Assembly: GCA_025998875.1 (NCBI GenBank) | Contig: AP024675.1 | Location: forward strand, 124,001 to 188,000 | Origin: Bacteroidota bacterium | GTDB lineage: Bacteria; Bacteroidota; Rhodothermia; JANXDC01 | DNA: 64,000 nucleotides | Direction: 5' to 3' | Shown here: positions 42,730 through 52,779 of the stretch, piece after piece | Layout of the letters: the number at the start of each line of letters is the position of its first letter | How positions within the stretch are numbered: position 1 is the stretch's first letter | Made by a program: the position numbers and the translations under genes | Notes under the pieces: generated by a model | The model's database searches: none | What the model was told of the DNA's origin: nothing | What the model saw: the letters and a program-made list of their open reading frames with translations, nothing else

Positions 42730-45618
42730 TTAGAAACCCACACGCAACCCGAAGACGACCTGCCTCGGCGTCGGGGTGCCGAAGTACTCCTGCTGGCTCA
42801 GGTCTCGGTCCGTGGCATAGGAGCTTTCAACCTCCAGCAGGGGGAACTTAAACCAGCGCCACAAGTTGCGGCCCGAGAGGTAGACCATCACGGAGCGCAC
42901 ATGCTGGCCCACGAACCGGCTCAGCACGGATTCCGGCACCCGATAGCTCACCGACAGCTCGCGCAACCGCCAGTAGTCGGCCGGCACCACGACGTTGCCC
43001 CGCGGCCCGCCACGACCCCAGGGGCGCTGGATGTACTGCTGCATAACGGGGTCGTTCTTGTACTTATCCATATGGGCCCAGAGGCCGACCGTCTGGCCCG
43101 CCTTGTCGGGCAGGACGGGATCGTTGACGGCCACCGTCCAGTTCATCAGCCAGCGGAAGGTGGTGCTTTCCACGTAATGGCCGCCGGCGTGATCGAAAAG
43201 CAACCGGAAGTTCAGGTTGCGGAACAGGGTCAGCTCTGTCGACAGCTGGACCTTGCGGATGGGGAAGGAGGGCCCGATATAATCCCAGCCGTCCGGAAGC
43301 GTTCCGTCGGGGTTGCGCAGCAGCTGGCTGGCCAGTCCCACCTGACCATCCTTGAGGATATAGCGATCCTCAAAGTAGGCGGCCACCGGGTAGCCGACCT
43401 TGTGCTTCTGCGACCAGTGCACCGGGATCTCGGGCATACCGGCCAGATCGAGCACCTTGTTGTAGTTGGTCGAAAAGCCGGCCTGGAAGCTCCAGCGCGC
43501 CTGCGCTGTGTTCAGCGCCACCAGCATGGCCGATAGCTCAACGCCACGGTTGCGGAGTCGGCCCCGGTTTTCCAGCTGCGGGTTGGGGAATCCCTGCGAG
43601 GGTGGATACTGCACCGCCAGCAGAGCGTCGCGCGTTTCCTGGTTGTACCAGGTAAACTCCACCGACAGGCGATCACCCAGCAGCGAGGCATCGAGCCCGA
43701 GCTCGCGCTCATGACTCACCTCTGGACCCAATTTCGGGTTGCCCAGATTGAGCGTGGTCACCCCGGGCTTGCCGTCCACGGCCGATATCGGCTGCCAGGT
43801 GCGCACGGCATCAAAGGTGCCGGGCTGCCGGCCAGCGGTTCCATAGGCGACCCGAATCCGGAAGGAAGGCACCCAGAAGGCGCGCAGCGGCTCCCAGAAG
43901 CGGAATCCCGAGAGCAGGATCGAGGCGTTCGCGCTCGGATAGACCTGATAGGGATAGTCCTTTCCGAAGGCGCTGTGCCCGTCGACGCGGGTGCCGGCAT
44001 TCAGAAAGATCACCTCCCAGAAGCCCAGCCCGATCTGGGCAAATCCACCGGCGGATTTGATGTTCAGGCGCGTCTCGGTGCCCTCACGCACCGCCGCGGC
44101 GCTGACCACAGACAGCCCGGGGGTGGGGAAATCCCGACCCGTGGCCGTATTGGCGCCATAGGCGCGCTCGTAATACTGCCATCCCGCGGTGGCGTTGAGA
44201 TTAACCCAGGACGCCAGGCGACGGGTGAAGTTGGTCGCGTATTCGAAGCTCAGGATCGTGGCATCCCGCCGGTAATTGACCTTCCGACCCAGCGGAACTT
44301 GAGAGACCCCGCCGTAGGGGAAGTACTCCGTGTTGTCGTAGTTGACGATATCCGCACCCAGCGTCAAACGATGGGTGAACCCTTCAAGGGGGCGGTATTC
44401 CACCGAGGCCGATCCAGTAAAGCGGCCGGATTTGCCCCGCACGTCCGTGGTCAGCGCTTCGGCCGGCGGGATGAAGCGGCCCCTCTGGCCTCCACCCAGC
44501 CCGTTGATGGCCAATCCGTAAATGTTGTTCGCATCCTGGGGGAAGAGCACTTCGCGCGTGGCATACCCCGTGTTGAAGCGCACGATCAGGTTCTGCCGGG
44601 GCAGGAGCTGCAGGTTGACCCGGAAATGCCGGCCCTCTTCCCGGTTACCCCTCAACACCCCGTCCTGATTACGCAGACCGGCGGAGGCGTAGTAGGTAAA
44701 GCCCTGGAGCCCACCGGAGACGGAAAGCTGCTGATCGACGACCCCGCCTGCACGCACAAAATTGTCGTAGAACCAGGGGCTGTAGAGGGAAACATTCCAC
44801 CAGTCGAAGGGTGTCGAGCTCTGCCCGATCTCGCTGCGGTACTCCCAGCGCGGCGCGCCTGTGCGGCCGGTGCGGGTGAAGATCTGAATGACCCCCGCCG
44901 CCGCCTCTGTGCCGTAAATGGTCGAGGACGCCGCGCCCTTTACGATTTCCACCCGCTCGATATCCTCCGGGTTGAGGTCATCGAGCCCGCTCCAGGAGTA
45001 CCCTCCAGTCCAGACCCCCAGCGCGGTGGAGTTATCAATCCGCACCCCGTCGACATAGATAATGGGCTGAATACCCTGCGTTACGCTCACCGGACCGCGG
45101 ATCAGGATCTTCGTGCCCTCTCCCGTCTTTCCCCCGCCGGGGAGCACGTTCACCCCGGGAGTGCGTGCCTGCAGCAGCTGAGACATGTTCAGAATGGGGG
45201 CGTCCTCGAGCCGGCGCACATCCAGGGTGGCAATGGAAGCGCCAATCTCCTTGCGCGCCGCCTCGCGGGCCACGCCCGTTACGACGACCTCTTCCAGATT
45301 GATGGCCTGCTCCCGAAGGGCGAAGTTCACCGTTACGCTCTGCCCCGCTGCCACGGTCACGGAACGGGAAGCGGTCTCATAGCCCAGGAAACGAGCTTGC
45401 ACCGTATAGGTGCCTGGACGAACCTGAAGAGTATAGCGGCCCTGATTATCCGTGGCCGCACCCTGCGTGGTACCCAGAAGCACGATGTTCACCCCGGGCA
45501 GGGGGTCACCCGTGCGTGCGTCGGTAACGCGCCCCTGAATCGTGCCCGTCTGGGCCCACAAAAACCCGGCTGATAGCAATACACAGCCGATGCCACCCAG
45601 CGTGCGCAACCAGCCCAT
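42730..45618 (-). CDS. SusC/RagA TonB-linked outer-membrane transporter
   Basis: 962 residues. Signal peptide, a carboxypeptidase-regulatory-like domain (GTIQGRVTDARTGDPLPGVN, 20-105), a TonB box region LEEVVVTG, the plug (DVRRLEDAPILNMSQLLQARTPG; IIYVDGVRIDN) and a long beta-barrel ending in VFGLRVGF with the C-terminal aromatic. The ATG at 45618 has GAGGAGG eight bases upstream. With SusD it forms a pedal-bin importer. Confidence 0.95.
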   Translation of the reverse strand: MGWLRTLGGIGCVLLSAGFLWAQTGTIQGRVTDARTGDPLPGVNIVLLGTTQGAATDNQGRYTLQVRPGTYTVQARFLGYETASRSVTVAAGQSVTVNFALREQAINLEEVVVTGVAREAARKEIGASIATLDVRRLEDAPILNMSQLLQARTPGVNVLPGGGKTGEGTKILIRGPVSVTQGIQPIIYVDGVRIDNSTALGVWTGGYSWSGLDDLNPEDIERVEIVKGAASSTIYGTEAAAGVIQIFTRTGRTGAPRWEYRSEIGQSSTPFDWWNVSLYSPWFYDNFVRAGGVVDQQLSVSGGLQGFTYYASAGLRNQDGVLRGNREEGRHFRVNLQLLPRQNLIVRFNTGYATREVLFPQDANNIYGLAINGLGGGQRGRFIPPAEALTTDVRGKSGRFTGSASVEYRPLEGFTHRLTLGADIVNYDNTEYFPYGGVSQVPLGRKVNYRRDATILSFEYATNFTRRLASWVNLNATAGWQYYERAYGANTATGRDFPTPGLSVVSAAAVREGTETRLNIKSAGGFAQIGLGFWEVIFLNAGTRVDGHSAFGKDYPYQVYPSANASILLSGFRFWEPLRAFWVPSFRIRVAYGTAGRQPGTFDAVRTWQPISAVDGKPGVTTLNLGNPKLGPEVSHERELGLDASLLGDRLSVEFTWYNQETRDALLAVQYPPSQGFPNPQLENRGRLRNRGVELSAMLVALNTAQARWSFQAGFSTNYNKVLDLAGMPEIPVHWSQKHKVGYPVAAYFEDRYILKDGQVGLASQLLRNPDGTLPDGWDYIGPSFPIRKVQLSTELTLFRNLNFRLLFDHAGGHYVESTTFRWLMNWTVAVNDPVLPDKAGQTVGLWAHMDKYKNDPVMQQYIQRPWGRGGPRGNVVVPADYWRLRELSVSYRVPESVLSRFVGQHVRSVMVYLSGRNLWRWFKFPLLEVESSYATDRDLSQQEYFGTPTPRQVVFGLRVGF

Positions 45619-45677
45619 CGCCTGTACCTCCTCTACTGGGATACAACCCCGCCCTGTAGAGGGCGAGCGGACCAAAG

Positions 45678-45708
45678 GGAGAATAACACGCCAATTCGGA
45701 AAAGTCAA
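45678..45708 (-). promoter_or_regulatory. Weak promoter candidate for SusC/SusD
   Basis: On the minus strand, TTG (45708-45706), 20 bases, then TATTCTCC (45685-45678). Spacing is one short and the last four bases of the -7 match poorly. Confidence 0.25.
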
Positions 45709-45751
45709 GCACCCTGCCCCTCTGCGACCCCCTTTTTGTGTACAAAACAAA

Positions 45752-45780
45752 GCGCCCCCTTCCGATCCGGAAGGGGGCGC
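45752..45780 (-). terminator. Terminator of the Oar-like receptor gene
   Basis: A 13-bp perfect stem GCGCCCCCTTCCG/CGGAAGGGGGCGC (45752-45764, 45768-45780) with a 3-base loop, followed on the minus strand by TTTGTTTTG. Confidence 0.85.
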
Positions 45781-45802
45781 CCGAAGCAGAACACCTCAGG
45801 GC

Positions 45803-48800
45803 TCAGAACGTATAGCGAATTCCGAGCTGCATCTGCCACCGGGAGGCCAGATCGGAGATCTGGAAGATGCTCTCGGGCTTGGTGAAGGCGAAACGGTATT
45901 TGCCCGTGGCCGGATCGATGCCGCTCAGCCGCAGCAGCTGGTACGTGCCGAAGGGCACGAACTTGACCACGCCCCAGTCCTTGTTGAGCAGGTTGGTCAC
46001 GTTGAGCACATCGAGCGTGACCTCCAGACGTTGCCCGCCCAGGGTGGGGATTTCCTGCGTAATGCGCAGATCGACTTGATGAGACCAGGGGCCGAGGATG
46101 GCGTTCTTCTCAACGATCTTGCCCCGCATCTTGCGCAGATACGGATCGTTTTCGATGAACTCGTTGAGCTCATTCCAGTTGTTGGTCGTGAGGATGATCT
46201 CGCTCGCATCGCGGGGCACGTAGATCAGATCGTTGGAGCCCTGCCCATCGACGTTTACGTCCCCATCGTAGATAAACGAATAGGGTGAACCCTGCCGGCT
46301 CTCATGGAAGAGCGAAATCGTCGTGGCCCACCCCCGGCGGCCGATGAAGCGGCCGAAGTCAAAACGATACGACAGGGTGGCGATCAAGCGGTTGCGCACG
46401 GCGAAATCGGAGCGCGCCAGGGGCGGATTGTTCGGATCGCCGGGCACCTCGTTGAAGCGCCACTGGGAGATGGCCTGAGAGCTGGTCAGATCGTTGACCG
46501 AGAAAGCGTCGCCAAATGTATAGGCGAGCTTACCGAAAAAGCCCTGCTGGGGCGGACGCTCCAGGGAAAGGGTCACCAGGTATTCGTATCCCTTGGAGAT
46601 ATTGCCCATGTAGATGACGTTGGTAAAGCGGCTGTCCCGAACGACCGGAGAGCCAAAACGCGAACCCGTGCGCGGTCCGAACACGGGACGACCATCGACG
46701 GGATCTTTCCCCTGGGGTCCGACAAGGTTGAGATCCTTGTAGACGATATCGTTGATTCCCCTCGAGTAGATACCCTCGGCTGTGAAGACGAACCCCAGGA
46801 AGGGCAGCTGCTGATCAAAGGCCAGGTTCGTTCGCCAGACCTGGGGGAATCGGAAGTTCGGATCCGTGATGTTGATCTCCGTCGTGGGTATGGGGCTGAT
46901 GCCCGGCGTCACACCCGGCTTGGGCTGATTGAACGGATCGGGCACGAACTGGGGCACGTTCCGCGTGATGTTCAGGCGCTTGAACTCCATGCCGGTGTTC
47001 GAGTACTGGTTGGAGATCCACACAAACGGAATCCGACCGCTGAAGACGCCCGTGCCCCCCCGAATCTGCGTGGTGCGGCGACCCCGGCTCAGGTCGAAGT
47101 TGAAGCCGAAGCGTGGAGACCAGAGCACATTACCGCTGGGCACCTTGTCCGTGCGCAGCCCGAAGACGGCCTCCACATCCGGGTTGTAGGAGGGCTTGCT
47201 GGTGAAGACGGGCACATCCAGGCGTAGCCCGAAGGTCAGGCGCAGATCCGGAAGCAGGCGCCACTCATCTTGCGCATAGAAACCCAGCTGCCACATCCGG
47301 GGACGAGCCGACTCACGCGGATTGCCCGTAACCGAGTAGCTGTGCTCATAGCGGGCGGCGCGCCCGGCCTCGAAATCATTCAAGCTGTTGAAGAACCAGT
47401 AGCCGTAGAAATCCCGGATGAAGAGGTTCCGGAAGGCGAAGAACTGGTTGCTTGAGCCGATCGTGATCGTATGCGGGCCGGTGAAGTAGGAGAAGTTATA
47501 GGTCAGCTCTACGATGTCCTGATCCAGCTCGTTGGCTCCGGAGAAACGCTCCGTGCCCGCCACAAGGCGCGCCGATCCGTAGGCGACCTCGACCATGGGG
47601 AAGGGATCCCCGTCGGGATCGCGCCGATCCCGGATACGCGTGTAGGCCAGACGCAGCTCACTGGCCGCCTGGTTGCCGAAAGTGGCCGTCCACTGCGCCA
47701 CGGTCGAGTTCTGCTGGCTGCGGAAAACATAGTTGGTGTTGCGCAGCTGATAGGTCGTAGCCCCGCGCGAGAGGTTATCATCTAGGGCGTTGACGAAGTT
47801 GTGCCGGATCGTGATCCGGTTTCCAGGGGCGAGGTTGTAGTCTAGGCGCAGGAAAAGCTTGTCGCTGTTGCGCCGCCACGTGTAAGATCCATAGCCCCCG
47901 GCCTCATAGCCGTACTTCGTCTTCAGGATGTTGTAAAAACGAGCCACATCGGCCTCGGGCACATCAAAGACCACAGCGCCCTGCTGGCCCCGGAAAACCA
48001 CCCGCTGGGGCAGGTCACGCCGGCCCATCTCTCCACTCAGGAAGAAGAAGAACCGGTTGGTCTGCACGGGGCCACCGATACGGAAGCCGCTTTCAAACTG
48101 CCGGAAGTCCCCGATCGGCACCTGAGCCGGACCTCCGCCCACGAAGTCCTGGTTGCGGCCGTAGAAGTAGACCGAACCCTGATAGCGGTTCGTCCCCGAA
48201 CGGGTGATGGCGTTGATGAGCCCGCCTGTAAAGCCGTTTTGACGCACGTCGTAGGGTGAAACGGCCACCTGCAGCTCTTCGATCGCGTCCAGGCTGATGG
48301 GCTCTGTTCCGGCCTGCCCGCCGGGCGTGCCGCTGGCAGCAAGCCCGAAAGCATCGTTGAGCACGGCTCCGTCGACCTGGATGTTGTTGAAGCGGTTATT
48401 GCGGCCCGCAATGCTGTTGCCCACCACCTGCGGGGTAAGCCGTGTAAAGTCCGTAAGACTGCGGGCGATGGTGGGCAGGGCGCGCAGCTGTTCGAAGGTG
48501 ATCTGCGTGGCGGCTCCGGTGCGGGCCGAGCTCAGAATGGCGTTGCGCTCGGCCGTGACCACGACCTCACCGGCCTGTATGGCCTGCTCGGTGAGCTCGA
48601 AATCGAGAATCATCGTCTCGCCCAGAGGCAGATAAAGGCCCTCTCTCCGCTCCGTGCGGTACCCCACAAAGGAAACCGTGACCGTATAGGGCCCACCCGG
48701 CCGCAGGTTGACGAGGTTGTAGCGCCCATCGGCCCGGGTGGAGGTGCCGTACTGTGTACCCGTGGGCAGGTGCACGGCCACCACGTTCGCGCCCGGCAGG

Positions 48801-48916
48801 GGCTCTCCGCGCTGATCGGTAATCCGACCGCTGATGGCCGAGGTGGTCACGCTCTGCGCCCACAGGGAACTGGAAAGCCCCCCCAGGAGCAGAGCCATAC
48901 ATAACCAACGAGGCAT
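45803..48916 (-). CDS. Oar-like TonB-dependent receptor
   Basis: 1037 residues. Signal peptide, carboxypeptidase-regulatory-like domain (ISGRITDQRGEPLPGANV, 28-110), GEVVVTAERN, a plug with NNRFNNIQVDGAVLNDAFGL and VSPYDVRQNGFTGGLINAITRSGTN, then a very long barrel ending LGIRYTF. The plug pattern is that of Oar/OmpA-linked TonB receptors, not SusC. Substrate unknown. It has its own promoter and terminator, so it is a single-gene unit. Confidence 0.93.
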   Translation of the reverse strand: MPRWLCMALLLGGLSSSLWAQSVTTSAISGRITDQRGEPLPGANVVAVHLPTGTQYGTSTRADGRYNLVNLRPGGPYTVTVSFVGYRTERREGLYLPLGETMILDFELTEQAIQAGEVVVTAERNAILSSARTGAATQITFEQLRALPTIARSLTDFTRLTPQVVGNSIAGRNNRFNNIQVDGAVLNDAFGLAASGTPGGQAGTEPISLDAIEELQVAVSPYDVRQNGFTGGLINAITRSGTNRYQGSVYFYGRNQDFVGGGPAQVPIGDFRQFESGFRIGGPVQTNRFFFFLSGEMGRRDLPQRVVFRGQQGAVVFDVPEADVARFYNILKTKYGYEAGGYGSYTWRRNSDKLFLRLDYNLAPGNRITIRHNFVNALDDNLSRGATTYQLRNTNYVFRSQQNSTVAQWTATFGNQAASELRLAYTRIRDRRDPDGDPFPMVEVAYGSARLVAGTERFSGANELDQDIVELTYNFSYFTGPHTITIGSSNQFFAFRNLFIRDFYGYWFFNSLNDFEAGRAARYEHSYSVTGNPRESARPRMWQLGFYAQDEWRLLPDLRLTFGLRLDVPVFTSKPSYNPDVEAVFGLRTDKVPSGNVLWSPRFGFNFDLSRGRRTTQIRGGTGVFSGRIPFVWISNQYSNTGMEFKRLNITRNVPQFVPDPFNQPKPGVTPGISPIPTTEINITDPNFRFPQVWRTNLAFDQQLPFLGFVFTAEGIYSRGINDIVYKDLNLVGPQGKDPVDGRPVFGPRTGSRFGSPVVRDSRFTNVIYMGNISKGYEYLVTLSLERPPQQGFFGKLAYTFGDAFSVNDLTSSQAISQWRFNEVPGDPNNPPLARSDFAVRNRLIATLSYRFDFGRFIGRRGWATTISLFHESRQGSPYSFIYDGDVNVDGQGSNDLIYVPRDASEIILTTNNWNELNEFIENDPYLRKMRGKIVEKNAILGPWSHQVDLRITQEIPTLGGQRLEVTLDVLNVTNLLNKDWGVVKFVPFGTYQLLRLSGIDPATGKYRFAFTKPESIFQISDLASRWQMQLGIRYTF

Positions 48917-48945
48917 AGGCTATTCCTCCACATTTTGGAACAGCG

Positions 48946-48977
48946 CCAAGTTATCTCTTTCTGAGCTCGGTTACCAA
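48946..48977 (-). promoter_or_regulatory. Promoter of the Oar-like gene
   Basis: On the minus strand, TTG (48977-48975), 21 bases, then TAACTTGG (48953-48946), seven of eight to TAnnTTTG. The start would be near 48939, 23 bases before the ATG. Confidence 0.55.
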
Positions 48978-49072
48978 GTAGCAACGAAAAGATAATAAAA
49001 AAACCGCCGCCCCAGATAAAAGGCCTCAAGCCGACAGCACCCCTGCACGGAGAACCGGGCCCGCCCCTCACC

Positions 49073-49104
49073 TTGGCTCTCATCAGAGGCCCTTTCTATC
49101 TTCC
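49073..49104 (+). promoter_or_regulatory. Promoter of the DPP-IV gene
   Basis: TTG (49073-49075), 21 bases, then TATCTTCC (49097-49104), six of eight to TAnnTTTG. The start near 49111 leaves room for AGGAG before the ATG at 49137. Confidence 0.5.
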
Positions 49105-49136
49105 CCATCCCGAATCGAAACAGAGGAGATGCCTCC

Positions 49137-51317
49137 ATGCGCAAGGTGCTCCTGTTGCTCCTCATCTGGGGCGGGCTGGCTCAGGCCCAGGAGCGGCTGA
49201 GCGTGCCGCTCATCTTCGGATCGGCCACCTTCAGCCCGGAAGACGTGCGCGGATTTCAGTGGGGGTCCGATGGCCGGACGTACTATCGGCTCGAACCCGC
49301 TTCCTCGGACGGGGTCCTAGAGTTGTGGTCCGTCAACCTGGCCACAGGGGCACGCCAGAAACTCATCTCCGCCGATGAACTGCAGCCCGAAGGAGAAAAT
49401 CGCCGGATCCGCATCTGGGACTACGCGATCAGCCCCGACGGCCGTTGGGCCCTGCTGTATACGGATGCGCAGCAGGTCTGGCGCCAGTTCACACGGGGCA
49501 AATACTACGTCTTCGACTTCCAAACGCGACGGCTGTGGCCGCTAAGCCGCCGGGAGGGCTGGCAGCAGTTCGCCAAGTTCTCTCCCGACAGCCGGCATGT
49601 AGGCTTCGTACGGGAACACAACCTTTTTGTCCTCGAGCTGAGCTCCCGAACGGAGCGACAGCTCACGTTCGACGGATCGGAAACGATCATCAACGGCACC
49701 TTCGACTGGGTCTACGAAGAAGAACTCGACCTGCGCGACGGCTGGCGCTGGAGCCCGGATGGCCGACGCATTGCCTTCTGGAGGCTGGACCAGAGCCGAG
49801 TCCGCACCTACCATCTGGTGGATAACCTGGGTGATTATGCTCGGCCCGTCCCCATCCGGTACCCCAAGGCCGGGGAAGAGAATTCCCGCGTGCAGATCGG
49901 GATACTCGAGCTGGAGACGGGCCAGACGCGCTGGCTGGATCTGGGTCCGAACCCGGATATATACATCGCGCGCATGGATTGGCTTCCCATGCCGAACATG
50001 CTCTACGTGCAACGCCTCAATCGACAGCAGAACCACCTGGAGCTCCTCTTCTACGACGCGGACACAGGACAGGGACGGGTAATCCTGGAGGAGCGCTCCT
50101 CGACATGGCTCGACGTGCACGATGAGCTTTTCTTCCTGCCCTCCCGAAGTGCTTTTATCTGGGTATCGGAACGCACAGGATGGCGACACCTGTACCTATA
50201 CGACCTCGAAGGCCGCCTGCTGCGCCCCCTCACCCAGGGGACATTTGAAGCCTCGCTGGCCGGGGTGGACGAACGGCGGGGATGGGTATACTACGTCTCC
50301 ACGGAGATATCCCCCCTGGAACGCCACCTCTTCCGGGTGCGAATCGATGGGCGGGGCCGCCCGGAACGGCTCTCCACAGAACCGGGAACCTACAGCATGA
50401 GCCTTTCCCCCACGGGAGACTACTATCGGGTCACGTACTCGAATATCACCACGCCCCCGCAGAGCTGGATTGTGCGTTTCGACGGCCGTCAGCGCCTAGA
50501 GCTCTTCACTAACGCCGCCCTGCGGGAGCGTCTGGCCCAGTATCGGATGAGCAGGCCGGAATTTTTCCGCTTTCGGACCTCCGATGGGGTGGAGCTCAAC
50601 GGCTGGATGATCCGCCCCGCCGATTTCGACAGCACCCGACGCTATCCGGTGCTCATGTACGTCTACGGCGGGCCCAACTCCCAGACCGTGCGCAACGCAT
50701 GGGGAGGAGCCAATTACCTCTGGCATCAGATGCTGGCCAACGAAGAGGGCTTTATTGTGGTCTCTGTTGATGGACGCGGAACGGGCGCCCGGGGACGCGC
50801 CTTTCGGGACGTGGTGTACCGCAACCTGGGCTACTGGGAAGTACACGACCAGCTGGAGGCCAACCGCTATCTACGCCGGCTACCGTATGTAGACAGCACC
50901 CGCATCGGCATCTGGGGCTGGAGCTACGGGGGATACATGGTCGCCCTTACCCTCACCCGCTCCGGCCGCGCTTTCCGCTGTGGCATTTCCGGGGCGCCGG
51001 TTACGCACTGGCGCTTTTATGATACGATCTACACGGAGCGCTACATGGACACCCCCCAGCGCAATCCAGAGGGCTATGAACAGAGCGCGCCCCTGACGTA
51101 CGCAGACCGGCTCGAAGTACCCATCCTGGTCATCCACGGCGATCAGGACGATAACGTACACCCGCAGAATTCCCTTCAGTTTATCTACCGGCTACAGCAG
51201 CACAACCGGCCGTTTGCCTTTATGTACTACCCCGGCCAGCGACATGGCATCACGGGCCCCCAGCGGGTGCACCTGTACACGATGATGACGGATTTCCTGC
51301 GGGAGCAGTTGAAATGA
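49137..51317 (+). CDS. Dipeptidyl peptidase IV (S9B)
   Basis: 726 residues. Exported serine peptidase that removes N-terminal dipeptides, classically X-Pro. Signal peptide to about 18 (AQAQ); eight-bladed propeller with the double-Glu anchor DWVYEEE (190-196); catalytic domain with GWSYGGY (Ser596), the DDN motif (Asp671) and QRHGI (His703), all intact. AGGAG eight bases before the ATG. Single-gene unit between two divergent or convergent neighbours; one of several exported peptidases in the window. Confidence 0.94.
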   Translation: MRKVLLLLLIWGGLAQAQERLSVPLIFGSATFSPEDVRGFQWGSDGRTYYRLEPASSDGVLELWSVNLATGARQKLISADELQPEGENRRIRIWDYAISPDGRWALLYTDAQQVWRQFTRGKYYVFDFQTRRLWPLSRREGWQQFAKFSPDSRHVGFVREHNLFVLELSSRTERQLTFDGSETIINGTFDWVYEEELDLRDGWRWSPDGRRIAFWRLDQSRVRTYHLVDNLGDYARPVPIRYPKAGEENSRVQIGILELETGQTRWLDLGPNPDIYIARMDWLPMPNMLYVQRLNRQQNHLELLFYDADTGQGRVILEERSSTWLDVHDELFFLPSRSAFIWVSERTGWRHLYLYDLEGRLLRPLTQGTFEASLAGVDERRGWVYYVSTEISPLERHLFRVRIDGRGRPERLSTEPGTYSMSLSPTGDYYRVTYSNITTPPQSWIVRFDGRQRLELFTNAALRERLAQYRMSRPEFFRFRTSDGVELNGWMIRPADFDSTRRYPVLMYVYGGPNSQTVRNAWGGANYLWHQMLANEEGFIVVSVDGRGTGARGRAFRDVVYRNLGYWEVHDQLEANRYLRRLPYVDSTRIGIWGWSYGGYMVALTLTRSGRAFRCGISGAPVTHWRFYDTIYTERYMDTPQRNPEGYEQSAPLTYADRLEVPILVIHGDQDDNVHPQNSLQFIYRLQQHNRPFAFMYYPGQRHGITGPQRVHLYTMMTDFLREQLK

Positions 51318-51318
51318 A

Positions 51319-51345
51319 AAGGCCCGCCTTCTGAAGGCAGGCCTT
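51319..51345 (-). terminator. Terminator of the secreted helical-repeat gene (possibly bidirectional)
   Basis: 12-bp arms (51319-51330, 51334-51345) around a 3-base loop. The only imperfect pair is C-A in plus-strand RNA but G-U in minus-strand RNA, and TTTTCATTTC follows on the minus strand. It therefore favours the gene at 51442-52719; it also lies directly after the DPP-IV stop. Confidence 0.65.
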
Positions 51346-51441
51346 GCGGAGGAGAGGTGACAACAGGCCGCCCGCATGCGGCGACCTGCGGCATATAATA
51401 AGAAAACGCGACGAGCGCTGGCTCACGCGATCGCGTGGGGA

Positions 51442-52719
51442 TTAACGCGGAAGAAGTCCCAGCAACCCCAGAAAGAGCCGCCACCATCCGCGGGAGCGCC
51501 GCGCCTCGTTTTCCTTCTCCGAGCCTGAGGCCGTCGCTCGGATAGCTCCTCTCTTCGATGCCGAAGCGGCGCCTTCCTGCCCCCGCCAGGAAGCCAACAG
51601 GCCCTCGGCCTCTTCACGCTCCCCGAGCTGCTCAAGGGCGCTGGCTAGCAGAACGACCAGTTCCCGCTGCCCCTTGAGCTGTGCCTGCGGCAGCCTCAGA
51701 AACCCGAGCAATTCGCACACGGCGGCAGGCGCCCCATGCGCAAGCAACCAGGAGGCCGCCGCCCGATAGGCGGAGAGGCGATGCTGGGAACGGGCCCAGT
51801 CCATCCAGAGCGCGGTGGCTTTCTCGAGCGCTCCCAGCCGATGGTATCTTGCGGCCCAGTAGGCCACGGAGGCCGAATCCGCCTCCCTAAGGGGCTCCAG
51901 GGCGGGCGCAAAGGCGAGCAACTCAAGCTGAGGGAGCCACAACTCTCGATCGGCCTCGCGCAGCGCCTCCAGAACCCTCCGGGCCGCTATACGGCGCGCC
52001 TCCCCGGGGAGCGCCTCCAGATAGCCCCGCAGCTTCTCCGGAGCCGCAGCGGCCGCCCATTGGAAAAAGCGCACCTCGGCCTCCACGTGCTCGTGCATCC
52101 CGCGGGCCACATAGCTGAGGGCGGCCTCCTGCCAGAAACGAGCCCGGCCGGAATCCACCTGCGCCCAGCACTGCCCCAGATACCAGAACCCATCGGCCCG
52201 CTCCGGACGAAACGACCCGGACAGATCCGCAAAAAGACGCACAGGGGTCATGAGCCGATCGAGGCGCTCCAGCGCCTGACGGCGCACCTCCGGAGGGCTC
52301 GCCTCCCAGATGCGCTGCCAGCTCCGCCAGAGGCCTGCGCTTTCCACCCCCTCCTGCTCGCTCCGGCAGATGGCCTGCGCGGCCAGTGCCAACCAGCGCC
52401 GAAAGAGGACCGAATCGGCCAGGGCGCAGATGCGCGCCTCTGGGACCTGAGCGAGCGCTTCCCGCTCATGGCCCGTCCACAGAGCCGCCTCCAGAAAGAG
52501 CCCGTAGGCCTCCCCCTCCCGGCTTGCCTCCCCCATCTGCTGAGCCTTGAGCGCGGTCTGCAGGGCCAGCTCCCGCGCTTCATGCCAGCGGTTGAAAAAA
52601 CGCGCCGTCTGCGCCTCCATCCAGAGGGAATCGAGCATCTCCCTGGATTGCGCACCCGCCTCTGCGCTCAGGCTCAGGGCGATCAGCCACGCCAGCACGC
52701 TCGAGCCGGCTCTGCCCAT
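51442..52719 (-). CDS. Secreted helical-repeat protein, function unknown
   Basis: 425 residues. Signal peptide to about 24 (AGAQS), then an alpha-helical, Ala/Leu/Glu/Trp-rich solenoid resembling degenerate TPRs (RFFNRWHEARELALQTALKAQQMG; REEAEGLLASW). A basic linker with a short hydrophobic C-terminus (GWWRLFLGLLGLLPR) could anchor it in a membrane. AGGAG precedes the ATG at 52719. No family recognised. It lies 60 bases after hutG, so it may be separately transcribed or read through. Confidence 0.65.
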   Translation of the reverse strand: MGRAGSSVLAWLIALSLSAEAGAQSREMLDSLWMEAQTARFFNRWHEARELALQTALKAQQMGEASREGEAYGLFLEAALWTGHEREALAQVPEARICALADSVLFRRWLALAAQAICRSEQEGVESAGLWRSWQRIWEASPPEVRRQALERLDRLMTPVRLFADLSGSFRPERADGFWYLGQCWAQVDSGRARFWQEAALSYVARGMHEHVEAEVRFFQWAAAAAPEKLRGYLEALPGEARRIAARRVLEALREADRELWLPQLELLAFAPALEPLREADSASVAYWAARYHRLGALEKATALWMDWARSQHRLSAYRAAASWLLAHGAPAAVCELLGFLRLPQAQLKGQRELVVLLASALEQLGEREEAEGLLASWRGQEGAASASKRGAIRATASGSEKENEARRSRGWWRLFLGLLGLLPR

Positions 52720-52779
52720 GGTCGCTCCTGTTTCGGGTGGTGTTTATGCCAAAACCGTACCATGCAATCCGGATGCGGA

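Noticed and set aside
43711-45573. 620-codon plus-strand open frame opposite SusC
   Set aside because: It is antisense to an unmistakable SusC gene and shows no domain pattern.
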